Source: Hyphomicrobiaceae bacterium (GTDB lineage Bacteria > Pseudomonadota > Alphaproteobacteria > Rhizobiales > Hyphomicrobiaceae). From it: DNA of 64,000 nucleotides. Of this stretch, positions 17,593-25,699 are shown piece after piece. The stretch lies in the NCBI GenBank assembly GCA_022844225.1, contig JALHMC010000012.1:25992-89991 (forward strand). The letters are read 5' to 3'. Numbering within the stretch: position 1 is the first letter of the stretch; every line of letters starts with the position of its first letter. The translations under genes and the position numbers were made by a program. The notes under the pieces are model-generated. The model had not been told where the DNA came from, did no database searches, and saw nothing but the letters and a program-made list of their open reading frames with translations.

Positions 17593-18237
17593 TCAGACGT
17601 CGATTTTCTCCGCGATCTCAATGGCGTCGTCTATCTCGACGCCAAGGTACCGGACTGTGCTCTCAATCTTGGTGTGGCCCAGCAGGAGCTGCACGGCCCT
17701 CAAGTTGCCGGTTCGTCGATAGATCAGCGTTGCCTTGGTCCTGCGTAGGGAATGCGTGCCGAACTTGAGAGGATCTAGACCAATGCCGGCGATCCACTCG
17801 CCGACAAGGCGTGCGTACTGTCTCGTGGTCAGGCCGCTGTCGACGCCGCGTCTGCCAGCGAATAGGAATTGGCCCGGCCGCCTCCCGGCGATCCGAAGAT
17901 GTTCGTCGATGGCCTGCCGGGTTTGTTCGGTCAGTTCGAACCGCACCGGACGCCCCGTCTTCTTCTGACGAACCGTAGCGCGGTCGAGCGCGTAGCCATT
18001 GGGGGCCACGTCATCAACGCGAACGGCTACCACGTCGCAACCGCGCAACTTGCTGTCGATGGCGAGATTGAACAACGCGAGGTCACGGGTACGCCGCCCC
18101 AGTTGAAGCCTCGTCCGGATTGACCAGACATGCCCCTGCCGGAGCGGCGGCTTCGCGCCGATCAACTTGCCCTTGTTCCAGGGCGGTCGGCGCGGCGGCT
18201 TACCAGTTGGCGTCGCTTGGTTGTCGTTGTCGTTCAT
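17593..18237 (-). CDS. Short tyrosine recombinase/integrase lacking a separate core-binding domain
   Basis: The 214-aa product has the whole catalytic set: Arg in SKLRGCDVV, Lys in RQKKTGRPV, H-x-x-R in THSLRRTKA, the second His in LLGHTKIEST and the nucleophile Tyr in VRYLG. Ahead of it are only about 50 basic residues (PPRRPPWNKGKLIGAK) instead of a full SAM-like core-binding domain. Such short phage-integrase-family proteins recur in alphaproteobacterial chromosomes and plasmids. No excisionase, cargo or tRNA attachment site is seen next to it, so it looks like a solitary or relic recombinase. Confidence 0.88.
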   Translation of the reverse strand: MNDNDNQATPTGKPPRRPPWNKGKLIGAKPPLRQGHVWSIRTRLQLGRRTRDLALFNLAIDSKLRGCDVVAVRVDDVAPNGYALDRATVRQKKTGRPVRFELTEQTRQAIDEHLRIAGRRPGQFLFAGRRGVDSGLTTRQYARLVGEWIAGIGLDPLKFGTHSLRRTKATLIYRRTGNLRAVQLLLGHTKIESTVRYLGVEIDDAIEIAEKIDV

Positions 18238-18441
18238 GGTCAGTCTCCATGGTTGGAAGTCTGACCAGGGTGTGCCCCTAGCTTCGTATCTTGTTGATCC
18301 GCGGGCAGCTTTCTGGCTACATCTCCCGTGGCATGGTTATCGAGGGTGGCGGCAGGCGACGCGTGTGACCCATGACGGGAGTAGCACGGCCCAGAACCGC
18401 ACAACTTTCGAGTGTCCGCTGGCTGCAGGAAACGGACGGCG

Positions 18442-18828
18442 CTAAATATCGATCTTGAAGCCCAAGTCAGCCTTTGAGGCGAGTTGGCCGCCCTTGATGC
18501 CCCAGCTCTCGGCCGGGGGCTCGATCAGGAAGATCCGGCTCTCGGCGCGCGGCACGCCGACGGCCTCGAGATTGTCGGCGATTGTTTTAAAAAGGGCCCG
18601 CTTGGCATCCTTGGAGCGCGCTGCAATACCGATGATCTCGATACGCGTGTAGCGCTCTGACCGACCGGTGGAGACGATGCGGCGGTTGGCGTCGTAGAGG
18701 TCGAGCACCACGTCGCGGTCCCATTCAGGGATTTTGAAGGCGCTGACCAGTGCAGCTTGCACGGCCTCGATCAGCTGCATCTCGATTCCAGCGGCCCATG
18801 CGCCGGTGGCAATCCTCACGCAGGGCAT
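18442..18828 (-). CDS. Tautomerase-superfamily protein
   Basis: 128 aa beginning MPCVRIATG; after Met removal Pro1 would be N-terminal, the catalytic base of the 4-oxalocrotonate tautomerase/MIF superfamily. The length allows two beta-alpha-beta units (RYTRIEIIGIAARSKDAKRALFKTIADNLE is the second), as in fused or cis-CaaD-like members. The likely reaction is keto-enol tautomerisation or a related step. It lies 12 bases downstream of the acyl-CoA dehydrogenase-like gene on the same strand, so both are likely cotranscribed and under the divergent LysR regulator. Confidence 0.85.
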   Translation of the reverse strand: MPCVRIATGAWAAGIEMQLIEAVQAALVSAFKIPEWDRDVVLDLYDANRRIVSTGRSERYTRIEIIGIAARSKDAKRALFKTIADNLEAVGVPRAESRIFLIEPPAESWGIKGGQLASKADLGFKIDI

Positions 18829-18840
18829 GATGCTCTCCTC

Positions 18841-20007
18841 TCAGAACCTTTGCGTCCCTGGATCGAGTCCGAGCCGCAAACGCCCGGCGACCGAGTAAAT
18901 CGACGGGTTCATGGCGACGTGCTTGGCGGCGGCTTGTACGTCCCGGATCGCGCGCTCCAGCGGGCCGCTTTCGAGGATAGCGGCCGAGCCTGCGTCGGCG
19001 GCTAGCATGTCAACGATGCGCAGCGCCGTCTCGGCCCCGTACGCGCCTGCCGTGCGCAGTCGGGCTCGCGCCCCGATAAGTTGCTCGCCGCCGGCGTCGG
19101 TCGCGGCCAAAAGCTCCGTCATGGCCTCAATGAGGAGAGCACGGGCGGCGCTGTGCAACGTTTCTGCCCGACCGACCATGGCTTGGACCAGCTCACGGTC
19201 GCGCAGGAGGCCCGCGACGCCAAGCCTGGATTTGGCTCCCGCCAGTGCCAAGAACGCGCCGATGGCGCCGCAAGCGATGCCGAGCGGCACGACCGAGACG
19301 GTCCACGCAAAAGCCGAGAGCGGCGGCAAGCGGTACAGAAGTCCCGGATCGGTCGGCGTATGCCCGGTGAAGGGATGCACCTGTCCGGTCGGCACGAAAG
19401 CATCGCACACCTCGAAGTCCGAGCTGCCCGTGCCGCGCAGACCCGACACGTACCAGGTGTCGTGGACGGTGACCTGGGCGCGATCGAAATAGCAGCACAG
19501 CCGCGGCTGATCGGGCGCCTGATTGCCGCCAACGGTAGCAAGCCCCATGAAGTACGTGGCGTGCGGCGCACCGCTGCCGAACGGCCAGCGCCCAGTGATG
19601 CGATAGCCGCCGTCGACGATCTCGGCCGAACCCACGGCGCTCGTCGCTGAAACGATGAAGGCGCGTGGGTTCGCGAACCAGTCGCGTGCCACCCTCGTCG
19701 GGAGATAGCCGCCTACCCGGCTCATGCCGCCGCCGTTGCCGACGAGCCAGCCGACCGATCCATCCAGCGCGGAAGCTGCCTCGACGACGCGCATGAAGCC
19801 GAGCGGCGACATCTCCGGTCCGCCGAGCGAGCGAGGCAGCCAGAGGCGGAACAGCCCAGCATCGGCAAGCGCGTTGAACACGGCGTCAGGCAGGTATCTG
19901 TCGCGGTCGAAAGCGGCGCGATGTTGCGCAATCAGAGGCGCCAAGCCGCGAAGAGCTTCGAGATATCTGGTCGTAGCGTCGTGTTCTTCGCTGGCTTTCA
20001 TGCTCAT
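18841..20007 (-). CDS. Acyl-CoA dehydrogenase-fold flavoenzyme, hydroxylase-like
   Basis: 388 aa from ATG 20007; ATG 20100 is possible but would leave only 14 bases to the divergent LysR start. The N-terminal part reads LPDAVFNALADAGLFRLWLPRSLGGPEM and VEAASALDGSVGWLVGNG. The beta domain is ITGRWPFGSGAPHATYFMG and the C terminus is helical. This pattern fits the HpaH/DszC-like flavin-dependent monooxygenase branch rather than beta-oxidation enzymes. With the tautomerase behind it and a LysR regulator in front, it looks like part of a small inducible catabolic pathway. The substrate is unknown. Confidence 0.82.
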   Translation of the reverse strand: MSMKASEEHDATTRYLEALRGLAPLIAQHRAAFDRDRYLPDAVFNALADAGLFRLWLPRSLGGPEMSPLGFMRVVEAASALDGSVGWLVGNGGGMSRVGGYLPTRVARDWFANPRAFIVSATSAVGSAEIVDGGYRITGRWPFGSGAPHATYFMGLATVGGNQAPDQPRLCCYFDRAQVTVHDTWYVSGLRGTGSSDFEVCDAFVPTGQVHPFTGHTPTDPGLLYRLPPLSAFAWTVSVVPLGIACGAIGAFLALAGAKSRLGVAGLLRDRELVQAMVGRAETLHSAARALLIEAMTELLAATDAGGEQLIGARARLRTAGAYGAETALRIVDMLAADAGSAAILESGPLERAIRDVQAAAKHVAMNPSIYSVAGRLRLGLDPGTQRF

Positions 20008-20072
20008 GGTTCGTTGCGCTGGCCTCGGAGCGCAAGTGTCGGTGGCGCCCGGTCGATCAAGCAAGCTCGAAG

Positions 20073-20092
20073 AATTCACGTGCAGATGAATT
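20073..20092. promoter_or_regulatory. Inverted-repeat operator candidate for divergent LysR regulator
   Basis: AATTCA-cgtgcaga-TGAATT is a perfect 6-bp inverted repeat with an eight-base centre, located between the divergent flavoenzyme and LysR starts and ending 22 bases before the LysR ATG. That is the usual position for a LysR-type autoregulatory and activator site. It does not contain a strict T-N11-A at its centre, so the assignment is inferred from symmetry and position. Confidence 0.5.
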
Positions 20093-20114
20093 TGGCTCAT
20101 CTACACTCAGCAAC

Positions 20115-21029
20115 ATGCGAAACCTGCCGCCGCTGACTGAGCTACGAGCCTTCGAGGCGGCCGCGCGCCACATGAGCTTCAAGCTGGCGGCGGCCGAGCT
20201 TGGCGTGACGCCGACTGCAATTAGCCACCAGATCAAGCTGCTCGAGCGCCATTGCGGCCAGCCGCTGTTCCGGCGCAGACCCCGACCGCTCGCGCTGACT
20301 TGGGCTGGTGAGCAGCTCTTCCCCGTCATCCGTGACGGTCTCGAAAGTTTCGGTGAGGCGATGTCTACGGTGTGCGCTGGCGGAGCGGGCGGGCGCCTCC
20401 GCATCACGGCAACCAACGCCTTCGCCGCCCGCTGGCTGGTGCCACGATTGCCACTATGGCGTCAGACGCACCCCCATTTGAAGCTCGACATCGTCGGCAC
20501 CGACACTGTGCTCGACCTGAAATCAGGCGAGGCCGACATCGCCATCCGCTATGCGGTGAAGATGCCTCCGGATGGCGTCGCGATCGAAACGATGCGCGAT
20601 ACGTTCCATGTCGTCGCAAGCCCGAAGCTGGTCACAACTCGCCGAATGCTGAGCCCGGCCGATTTGGCTCGCTTGCCGCTGATCGATGCCCAGTGGCCAC
20701 CAACCGACTCCAACGCGCCGAACTGGCAGCGCTGGCAGCGTGCAGCTCGCGCGCGACACAAGGCAGTCCCCGATCTCGCGGCCCTCGCGACCCTCAGCTT
20801 TCGCGAGGAACTGCACGCCATCGAGGCAGCTATCGCCGGGCAGGGCGTGGCCATATGCAGCAACGTGCTGATCGGACCAGAGCTGGCGAGCGGCGCGTTG
20901 AGGCCCGTCTCCCGCATCACCCTCCCCGGTTACGGCTTCTATATCGTTCGCCGTGACGGCCATCCGAAGCTCGCGTCGATCATGGCTTTCATCGCATGGG
21001 TCGAGGCGGAGCCAGCACCTCCCCAATAA
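20115..21029 (+). CDS. LysR-family transcriptional regulator (GcvA-like)
   Basis: 304 aa. The N-terminal winged helix reads LPPLTELRAFEAAARHMSFKLAAAELGVTPTAISHQIKLLE, a hallmark of the GcvA-like branch. Then comes a substrate-binding domain of the PBP2 type (RLRITATNAFAARWLVPRLPLW, DLKSGEADIAIRY, IAGQGVAICSNVLIGPELASG). It should bind DNA as a tetramer in the cytosol and respond to an unknown small effector. It is divergent from the flavoenzyme-tautomerase pair, which is its probable target. Confidence 0.95.
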   Translation: MRNLPPLTELRAFEAAARHMSFKLAAAELGVTPTAISHQIKLLERHCGQPLFRRRPRPLALTWAGEQLFPVIRDGLESFGEAMSTVCAGGAGGRLRITATNAFAARWLVPRLPLWRQTHPHLKLDIVGTDTVLDLKSGEADIAIRYAVKMPPDGVAIETMRDTFHVVASPKLVTTRRMLSPADLARLPLIDAQWPPTDSNAPNWQRWQRAARARHKAVPDLAALATLSFREELHAIEAAIAGQGVAICSNVLIGPELASGALRPVSRITLPGYGFYIVRRDGHPKLASIMAFIAWVEAEPAPPQ

Positions 21030-21484
21030 ACGGCCGTTTGCAGCGCAACGACGGAACCGACTCGCGATGCGTGCTTCTGGCCCGGACCGACGAGTGCAGT
21101 CCATCTTGCCGATGCTCGAAGCTGAGGGGCAAGCTGCCAGTCGTCGATCGACTGGCGGCTGCTGAGGGTGGACCGTCCGCCGCCGGAGGCTGAGCCAATG
21201 CTCGAGTCTGACCCTGATCGGACTCAGTGCCGGGGATCAACACCCGTGTGGCACAATCGTAGGGCACGGCGGCCAGCGACGTGCGCACTGCAGCAACCTC
21301 AGTTCTGACAGGGCTCGGAAGCGATGGCAGCTCGTCACCCGAGACCGCCTCCGTTCTCACATCCGAAGACAGGGACGATGATCAGACGGCGTATGCTCTC
21401 GGTGTACGTTCCTTGGCACGTGCCGAGGAAACGCAGCAAGCTCGCCGAAATTGCCGGGCTGGGATTGGGGCGTCCGCCCGACGG
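21030..21484. other. Intergenic, no gene supported; one hairpin
   Basis: 455 bases between the LysR stop and the rhodanese stop (convergent). GCCAGTCG-tcgat-CGACTGGC at 21136-21156 is a perfect 8-bp stem that could end the LysR transcript, although no T-run follows. ORFs such as 21281..21532 and 21324..21968 show no RBS or domain. Confidence 0.5.
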
Positions 21485-21928
21485 CTATTCTGCGTGCGCG
21501 ATTCGCTTTCCGGTTATCATCGCGTCGGGTAGTGCATCGAGCCCCCCCTCCAGTAATGAGACCTCGATACCAGCGGACTGGAGTACCAAAGCGGCCCCGT
21601 GGGCCCGTATCCCCTTCCGACAGACTATTATGACAAGTCGATTACGCAACGTCACGACGGTCCTGTCTGCATCCTCGAAAAAACCCATGTCTAGGTCGAA
21701 CGGTGCATGGATAGTCAGGCAAGCAGGGCATCGAAGTTGCCATTGCTGGCCGTCAGCGCCAAGCCGCTCGTTGCCCATGCGCACGTCGACAATGACGGGA
21801 GATTGGCGAAGCATGCTGGGTAGCGAAGCCGCTGTGACCATTTGTAAATCGGTTGCCTGCTGCGCGCGTAGATTGCCAGAGACTAGGCAAACCGCTAGGG
21901 CTGTTACTGCTATGATATGGGCTATCAT
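21485..21928 (-). CDS. Exported rhodanese-like domain protein
   Basis: 147 aa with a signal peptide (MIAHIIAVTALAVCLVSGNLRAQ), so periplasmic. The rhodanese fold shows SPVIVDVRMGNE (strand before CH2A) and the active-site loop CRKGIRAHGAA with a single catalytic cysteine. A second pair, LRCPACLTI, lies in the middle and is unusual. It could transfer sulfane sulfur or act in redox chemistry. It lies 180 bases downstream of the exported cupin gene on the same strand. The base composition is lower in GC than its neighbours. Confidence 0.8.
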   Translation of the reverse strand: MIAHIIAVTALAVCLVSGNLRAQQATDLQMVTAASLPSMLRQSPVIVDVRMGNERLGADGQQWQLRCPACLTIHAPFDLDMGFFEDADRTVVTLRNRLVIIVCRKGIRAHGAALVLQSAGIEVSLLEGGLDALPDAMITGKRIAHAE

Positions 21929-22107
21929 TTCGTTTTATTCGGCGGTTCAGATTTCGGTTGCCGGCTAAAATCCGCCCCGCTGTGCCAGGTGGGTTTCATT
22001 AGCCATCGTGGTAGAGCGCGCCCCTCCCGCACGAGGGACCGCAGCTGCCGCTTACGGAGGTCTGCGCCGGGCTGGGCTCCGGGTGACAAACGGTTGATCG
22101 CAAGCAC

Positions 22108-22581
22108 CTATTGCTGCGGTATCCGCGTGATGCTCGTGGGTCCCATGGCAGTGAACTGAACAATCACCTCGCCATCCTTCGCCCAGGCGAAATGGGGGTG
22201 CTTCGAGGGATGGGAGAAGAACGTGCCGGCCGGGTAGGCCTCCAGCTTGGTCTCATCCCAACGCTCACCCACGCCGTAGTAGTACGTGCCGGAAAGGACG
22301 ACAGCAGTCCGCCAGGCGTCAGGGCGCCAGCTCGGCATCACCTTGGTCCCTTTCGCGAACTTCGCCCTCATGACGAAGACGCCGGGCTTAGCCGGGTCGC
22401 CGAACAGGACCACGGTCTCTGGCCCGGTGCCACCCGGCGCGGCCTTGTATTCCATCTGATGTGGCAGCTTGACGATCGACGCCGCTTCTTGGGCCAGGGT
22501 CGGTAGCGCCCCGGCGAGTGGAAACGAGGCGAGGCTCACTGTCACCACCGACATGCAAGCTCCAAGGCTCATCGTGGTCAT
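22108..22581 (-). CDS. Exported cupin-domain protein
   Basis: 157 aa from ATG 22581, preceded by GGAGAT; the ORF extension to 22827 crosses the divergent gene. The signal peptide is MTTMSLGACMSVVTVSLASFPLAGALPTLAQ. The mature part is a small beta-barrel of the cupin type: KGTKVMPSWRPDAWRTAVVLSGTYYYGVG, then YPAGTFFSHPSKHPHFAWAKDGEVIVQF. The first motif has Arg/Trp in place of the usual paired histidines; the second has HPSKHPH. Function is unknown, and a periplasmic metal or ligand-binding role is the best guess. It is near exported rhodanese and YHS proteins. Confidence 0.78.
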   Translation of the reverse strand: MTTMSLGACMSVVTVSLASFPLAGALPTLAQEAASIVKLPHQMEYKAAPGGTGPETVVLFGDPAKPGVFVMRAKFAKGTKVMPSWRPDAWRTAVVLSGTYYYGVGERWDETKLEAYPAGTFFSHPSKHPHFAWAKDGEVIVQFTAMGPTSITRIPQQ

Positions 22582-22811
22582 GCCAGGGTATCTCCTCTGA
22601 TGCAGACTCTTCCCGCTTCGAGCCGGCAAAGCCATTCGCGCCGGCTCAGTAGCAGCAGCATGGTTTCGCGGCCCCCGTAGCGAGGCGGCACCGAGGAAAC
22701 GCCGAGAAAGTTCCGATATTGCTTCTAGCCCAAGGGGTTCCGGGTTAAGGTAGCGGACTTGCCGGTTCAGCGGCACTGTCAGCCGTCTCAAGCCTTCAGG
22801 AGCAAAGACCC

Positions 22812-23255
22812 GTGTCGGCGTTCTCACGGCGAAGTATCGTGCGCCTGGTGTGCATCAGCGCAATCTGGGTAGCGACCGGTCATGCGGTGACCGCGCAGGA
22901 AGGGCTCGCCCTGAGGGGTTACGATCCGGTGGCGTATTTCACGATCGGGAAGCCAGTACCGGGAAGCCAGGAGTTCGAACTCGTTTGGGACGAGCGGCGT
23001 TTCCGCTTCGCCAGCGCCAAGCACCTGGACTTTTTCAAAGCCGATCCGCTCCGCTATGCGCCTCAGTTCGCGAACTATTGCACTATGTCGTTGACGCGGG
23101 GCGTCCTGGTCGAGGCCAATCCCGAGCATTGGCTGATCAGCGACGGCAAGCTCTACATCTTCGCCGGACCGAACGGACCAACGCTCTTTCAGAAGGCACA
23201 AACTGAGACCCTGGCACGAGCCGAGCAGAACCGGGGCATGATTCGCAATCGCTAA
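22812..23255 (+). CDS. Exported YHS-domain protein
   Basis: 147 aa with a GTG start (22812) and a signal peptide ending around HAVTAQEG. The YHS domain is clear: LALRGYDPVAYFTIGKPVPGS, WDERRFRFASAKHLDFFKADPLRYAPQFANYC. YHS domains are small metal-associated folds found with copper or heavy-metal proteins and in secreted single-domain proteins. The tail carries a basic helix (FQKAQTETLARAEQNRGMIRNR). It is divergent from the cupin gene and convergent with the TPR regulator, which begins 23 bases further on. Confidence 0.88.
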   Translation: MSAFSRRSIVRLVCISAIWVATGHAVTAQEGLALRGYDPVAYFTIGKPVPGSQEFELVWDERRFRFASAKHLDFFKADPLRYAPQFANYCTMSLTRGVLVEANPEHWLISDGKLYIFAGPNGPTLFQKAQTETLARAEQNRGMIRNR

Positions 23256-23277
23256 CATCTACCGGTGATCGGGCGGC

Positions 23278-25167
23278 CTAATCTTGATAGAGGCCGGCCT
23301 TGCGCAGCCCGTCGCGCAGGAGTTCGAGATCGGTGGATTGCCGCAACTTGCTGCCGAACTCTCGCGCATCGAGCGTGGGATCCTGCCGGCGGATCGCCTC
23401 TACTGCACTGGCCACTTTGTCTCTTCGGCCGAGTTGCGCATTGGCAGCCGCCATGACCACGAGGGTGAATGGTGAGCCGGCGGCGTCACGCAATGAGAGT
23501 GCAGCATGCTCCGCAGCGTCCTCGAACCGACGCGAGAGATAATAGGCAAGACCCAGCGAGAAGCGATCGATCGCATTCAAGTGCGGATCTAGCCGCTGTG
23601 CATGCTCGAGAGCCTCGATGGCAGCGACGGATTGGCCAAGCCACATCAGAATGTTGCCTCGCGCCGCAAGGGCAACCGGGTCGCTCGGATTGATTTCGAC
23701 GGCGCGATCGAGCTCGGCGAGAGCCTGCTCGTGCCGGTCATAGAGTAAGTGACCACGTCCGAGCACAACGCGAGCCCCCAGCTCGGAATTGTTGAGCTGA
23801 AGTGCCCTCGCGGCATGCTCCTCCGCTCTCTTAGCGGTGAGGTCAGGCACTTCGGCCCACCCCCACGAGAGATCGATGTGGTACGCCTCCGCCAAAGCAG
23901 CATGGGCCGGAGCATAGCCCGGCTCTTTGTCTGTCGCGCGGCGAAGGAGTGACCGAGCCTCGACGATCCCGCCTCGCGTCGGCCGCTGCAATGCCGGCCG
24001 TGCTTTCAGCACCAGGTCATACGTTTCCAGGTTTTCTGGCGGCATGTTCGCTGCGCGGCGCATTTCTGCCTCAGTGACCCGGATAGCCAGTGCCTTGACG
24101 ATTTCCGAAGTCAGCTTGTCTTGCATGGCGAAGATATCGAGTGACTGCCCTTCGAACTGCCCTGACCACAACACCTGTCCGCTCGAATCCACGAGCTGCG
24201 AAGATAGGCGAATGCGATCGCTGGTCCGACGCACGGTTCCTTCGACCTGATAGCGAACCATCAAAGCACTGGCGATCTCACTTGGACTGGCCGGCTTGCT
24301 CTTGAACCGAGCAACGGCATTCCATGACATCACGGTCAGAGCCGAGAATCTGCCGAGCGCTGTGATGACGTCTTGTGTGACGCCATCGGCGAAATACGCG
24401 GAGGCGGCAGCGTCCCCGGTAAAGGTGAACGGTACGATGGCGATCGTCGGCTTGCCGCCAGTGCTCAGTGGTGCCGGAGCGGACCTACTTGGCCCGGTTA
24501 TGCGGGGGAGCACATAGCTGCCCAGAACCGCCACGATCAACAATGCCAGCGCGCACAGGCCTATCAGGCGATGGACGTGTTGGTGTCCGCGAAGCCGATC
24601 TGCAACCGCCGCACACAGGGCTCGAAGTTGGGCTAACATCACCCTTCGCCACACGCGCTCCGTACGAAGCAGCCCGCCACCAAACGGGGCAGGTGTCGCC
24701 ATGCGAAGATCCCTCAGACCTGACGATGTGTGCGACGCGACCGGCTCGCCTTGCAAGACTGCTCCCGTCGAGGCGACGGTGTCAGCCGCCGCAACCGCCC
24801 CTGGAGCGACTTCACTTGCAGATGCCTGCGCGACGGAGATATCGAAGCGATACCCACGGCGAGGTACGGTCCTGATGAGGCGTGGACCGTCCTCGCCCAG
24901 TGCGCGTCTCAGCTCGCCAATGACCTGAACGAGAGCATCGTCCGTAACGGTGACCTCTGGCCATACAGCAGCGAACAGGTCCTCTTTTGAGACAAGCCGC
25001 CGGTCATTCTCCGCTAGGAAGTGAAGGACGGAAAAAGCTTTCGGACGCAGCTCGATGTCCCTGCCTTCGCAGATGAGAGCGCCTCGACCGAGATCGAGAA
25101 CATACCGATCAAAAATAAGGCGCTTGCAGCGCACCGGCATCGCCTGATCTGCGCGGTCCGTGTTCAT
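23278..25167 (-). CDS. Winged-helix, transmembrane, FlgO/TolB-like and TPR regulator (CadC-like architecture)
   Basis: 629 aa from ATG 25167, which has AAGGA upstream. Order: OmpR/PhoB-type DNA-binding winged helix at about residues 15-115 (IELRPKAFSVLHFLAENDRRLVSKEDLFAAVWP, VPRRGYRF), one membrane span near 205-225 (LCALALLIVAVLGSYVLP), a TolB/FlgO-like domain about 245-390 (TIAIVPFTFTGD, YFADGVTQDVITALGRF, LMVRYQVEGTVRRTSDRIRLSSQLVD), and TPR repeats to the end. This is a one-component membrane-anchored regulator architecture common in rhizobia, sometimes mis-named adenylate cyclase; no cyclase domain is present. Signal and targets are unknown. Confidence 0.87.
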   Translation of the reverse strand: MNTDRADQAMPVRCKRLIFDRYVLDLGRGALICEGRDIELRPKAFSVLHFLAENDRRLVSKEDLFAAVWPEVTVTDDALVQVIGELRRALGEDGPRLIRTVPRRGYRFDISVAQASASEVAPGAVAAADTVASTGAVLQGEPVASHTSSGLRDLRMATPAPFGGGLLRTERVWRRVMLAQLRALCAAVADRLRGHQHVHRLIGLCALALLIVAVLGSYVLPRITGPSRSAPAPLSTGGKPTIAIVPFTFTGDAAASAYFADGVTQDVITALGRFSALTVMSWNAVARFKSKPASPSEIASALMVRYQVEGTVRRTSDRIRLSSQLVDSSGQVLWSGQFEGQSLDIFAMQDKLTSEIVKALAIRVTEAEMRRAANMPPENLETYDLVLKARPALQRPTRGGIVEARSLLRRATDKEPGYAPAHAALAEAYHIDLSWGWAEVPDLTAKRAEEHAARALQLNNSELGARVVLGRGHLLYDRHEQALAELDRAVEINPSDPVALAARGNILMWLGQSVAAIEALEHAQRLDPHLNAIDRFSLGLAYYLSRRFEDAAEHAALSLRDAAGSPFTLVVMAAANAQLGRRDKVASAVEAIRRQDPTLDAREFGSKLRQSTDLELLRDGLRKAGLYQD

Positions 25168-25699
25168 ATGTCCTTGCGTCCGATGTTGAACTGTCCCCAT
25201 TCGGAGACCCAACGGCACCAATCCTTCCACCGGTTAGCAGTTCTTTGTCGGCCGAATGGAGTGCTGCGGTCAAGGTCAACTGCGCTCAGGCGCAGCGAAC
25301 GTGCGATAGTGAACTGCGAAACCTCGCCCATGACGTGATGCCTATGGTGTGCGCTCAGGGTCAAAACTTATGATCTGCAAGTTGAGCATGGGCGGTGCGA
25401 TATAGGATCTAAAGCGGACGCCATCGGTCGGAATCCAACTCCGTCGTGCTGCACTCCACCGGATTTCGCTCGGCCCGACTACCGACTTGATGTGCATGGG
25501 AAAGCACACGTCGCCTGATCGTCCGTGGTTCGGGTCGTCTGCAGCTGGCCCCAAGCCGAACTCCCCTCCACGGCTGCTCCCGGATGCACCTCTGCCATAG
25601 CCTTCCACTCATATCAGTCGCGGAAGGTTCGACCGGTCAACGTCCGCTCCCCCCGCATCTCCACCGTCATGCCCGCAGCGGGCATTGCACCCCGCCGCA
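25168..25699. other. Intergenic, no gene supported
   Basis: 532 bases between the regulator start and the YkuD stop. A minus-strand ORF (25342..25608, 88 aa) has no recognisable domain and no SD. Its last 50 codons look mildly coding-like (SYIAPPMLNLQIISFDPERTP), so a small gene or remnant cannot be excluded. Confidence 0.4.

Noticed and set aside
17404-17748. Plus-strand ORF of 114 aa with AAGGAGG before a GTG
   Set aside because: Although the SD is good, the product has no recognisable domain and its second half is antisense to the integrase catalytic region.
17593-20100. Genomic island or prophage around the short integrase
   Set aside because: No tRNA, direct repeats, phage structural or transfer genes nearby; flanking genes look like ordinary metabolic operons.
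21324-21968. 214-aa plus-strand ORF across the rhodanese gene
   Set aside because: Overlaps antisense to a rhodanese with signal peptide and active-site loop; Arg/Ser-rich product without domain.
23278-25167. Adenylate cyclase annotation for the TPR regulator
   Set aside because: No cyclase catalytic domain; the N terminus is an OmpR-type winged helix and the middle is TolB/FlgO-like.
25342-25608. 88-aa minus-strand ORF between the TPR regulator and YkuD gene
   Set aside because: No SD, no recognisable family; kept only as an unresolved note in the intergenic entry.
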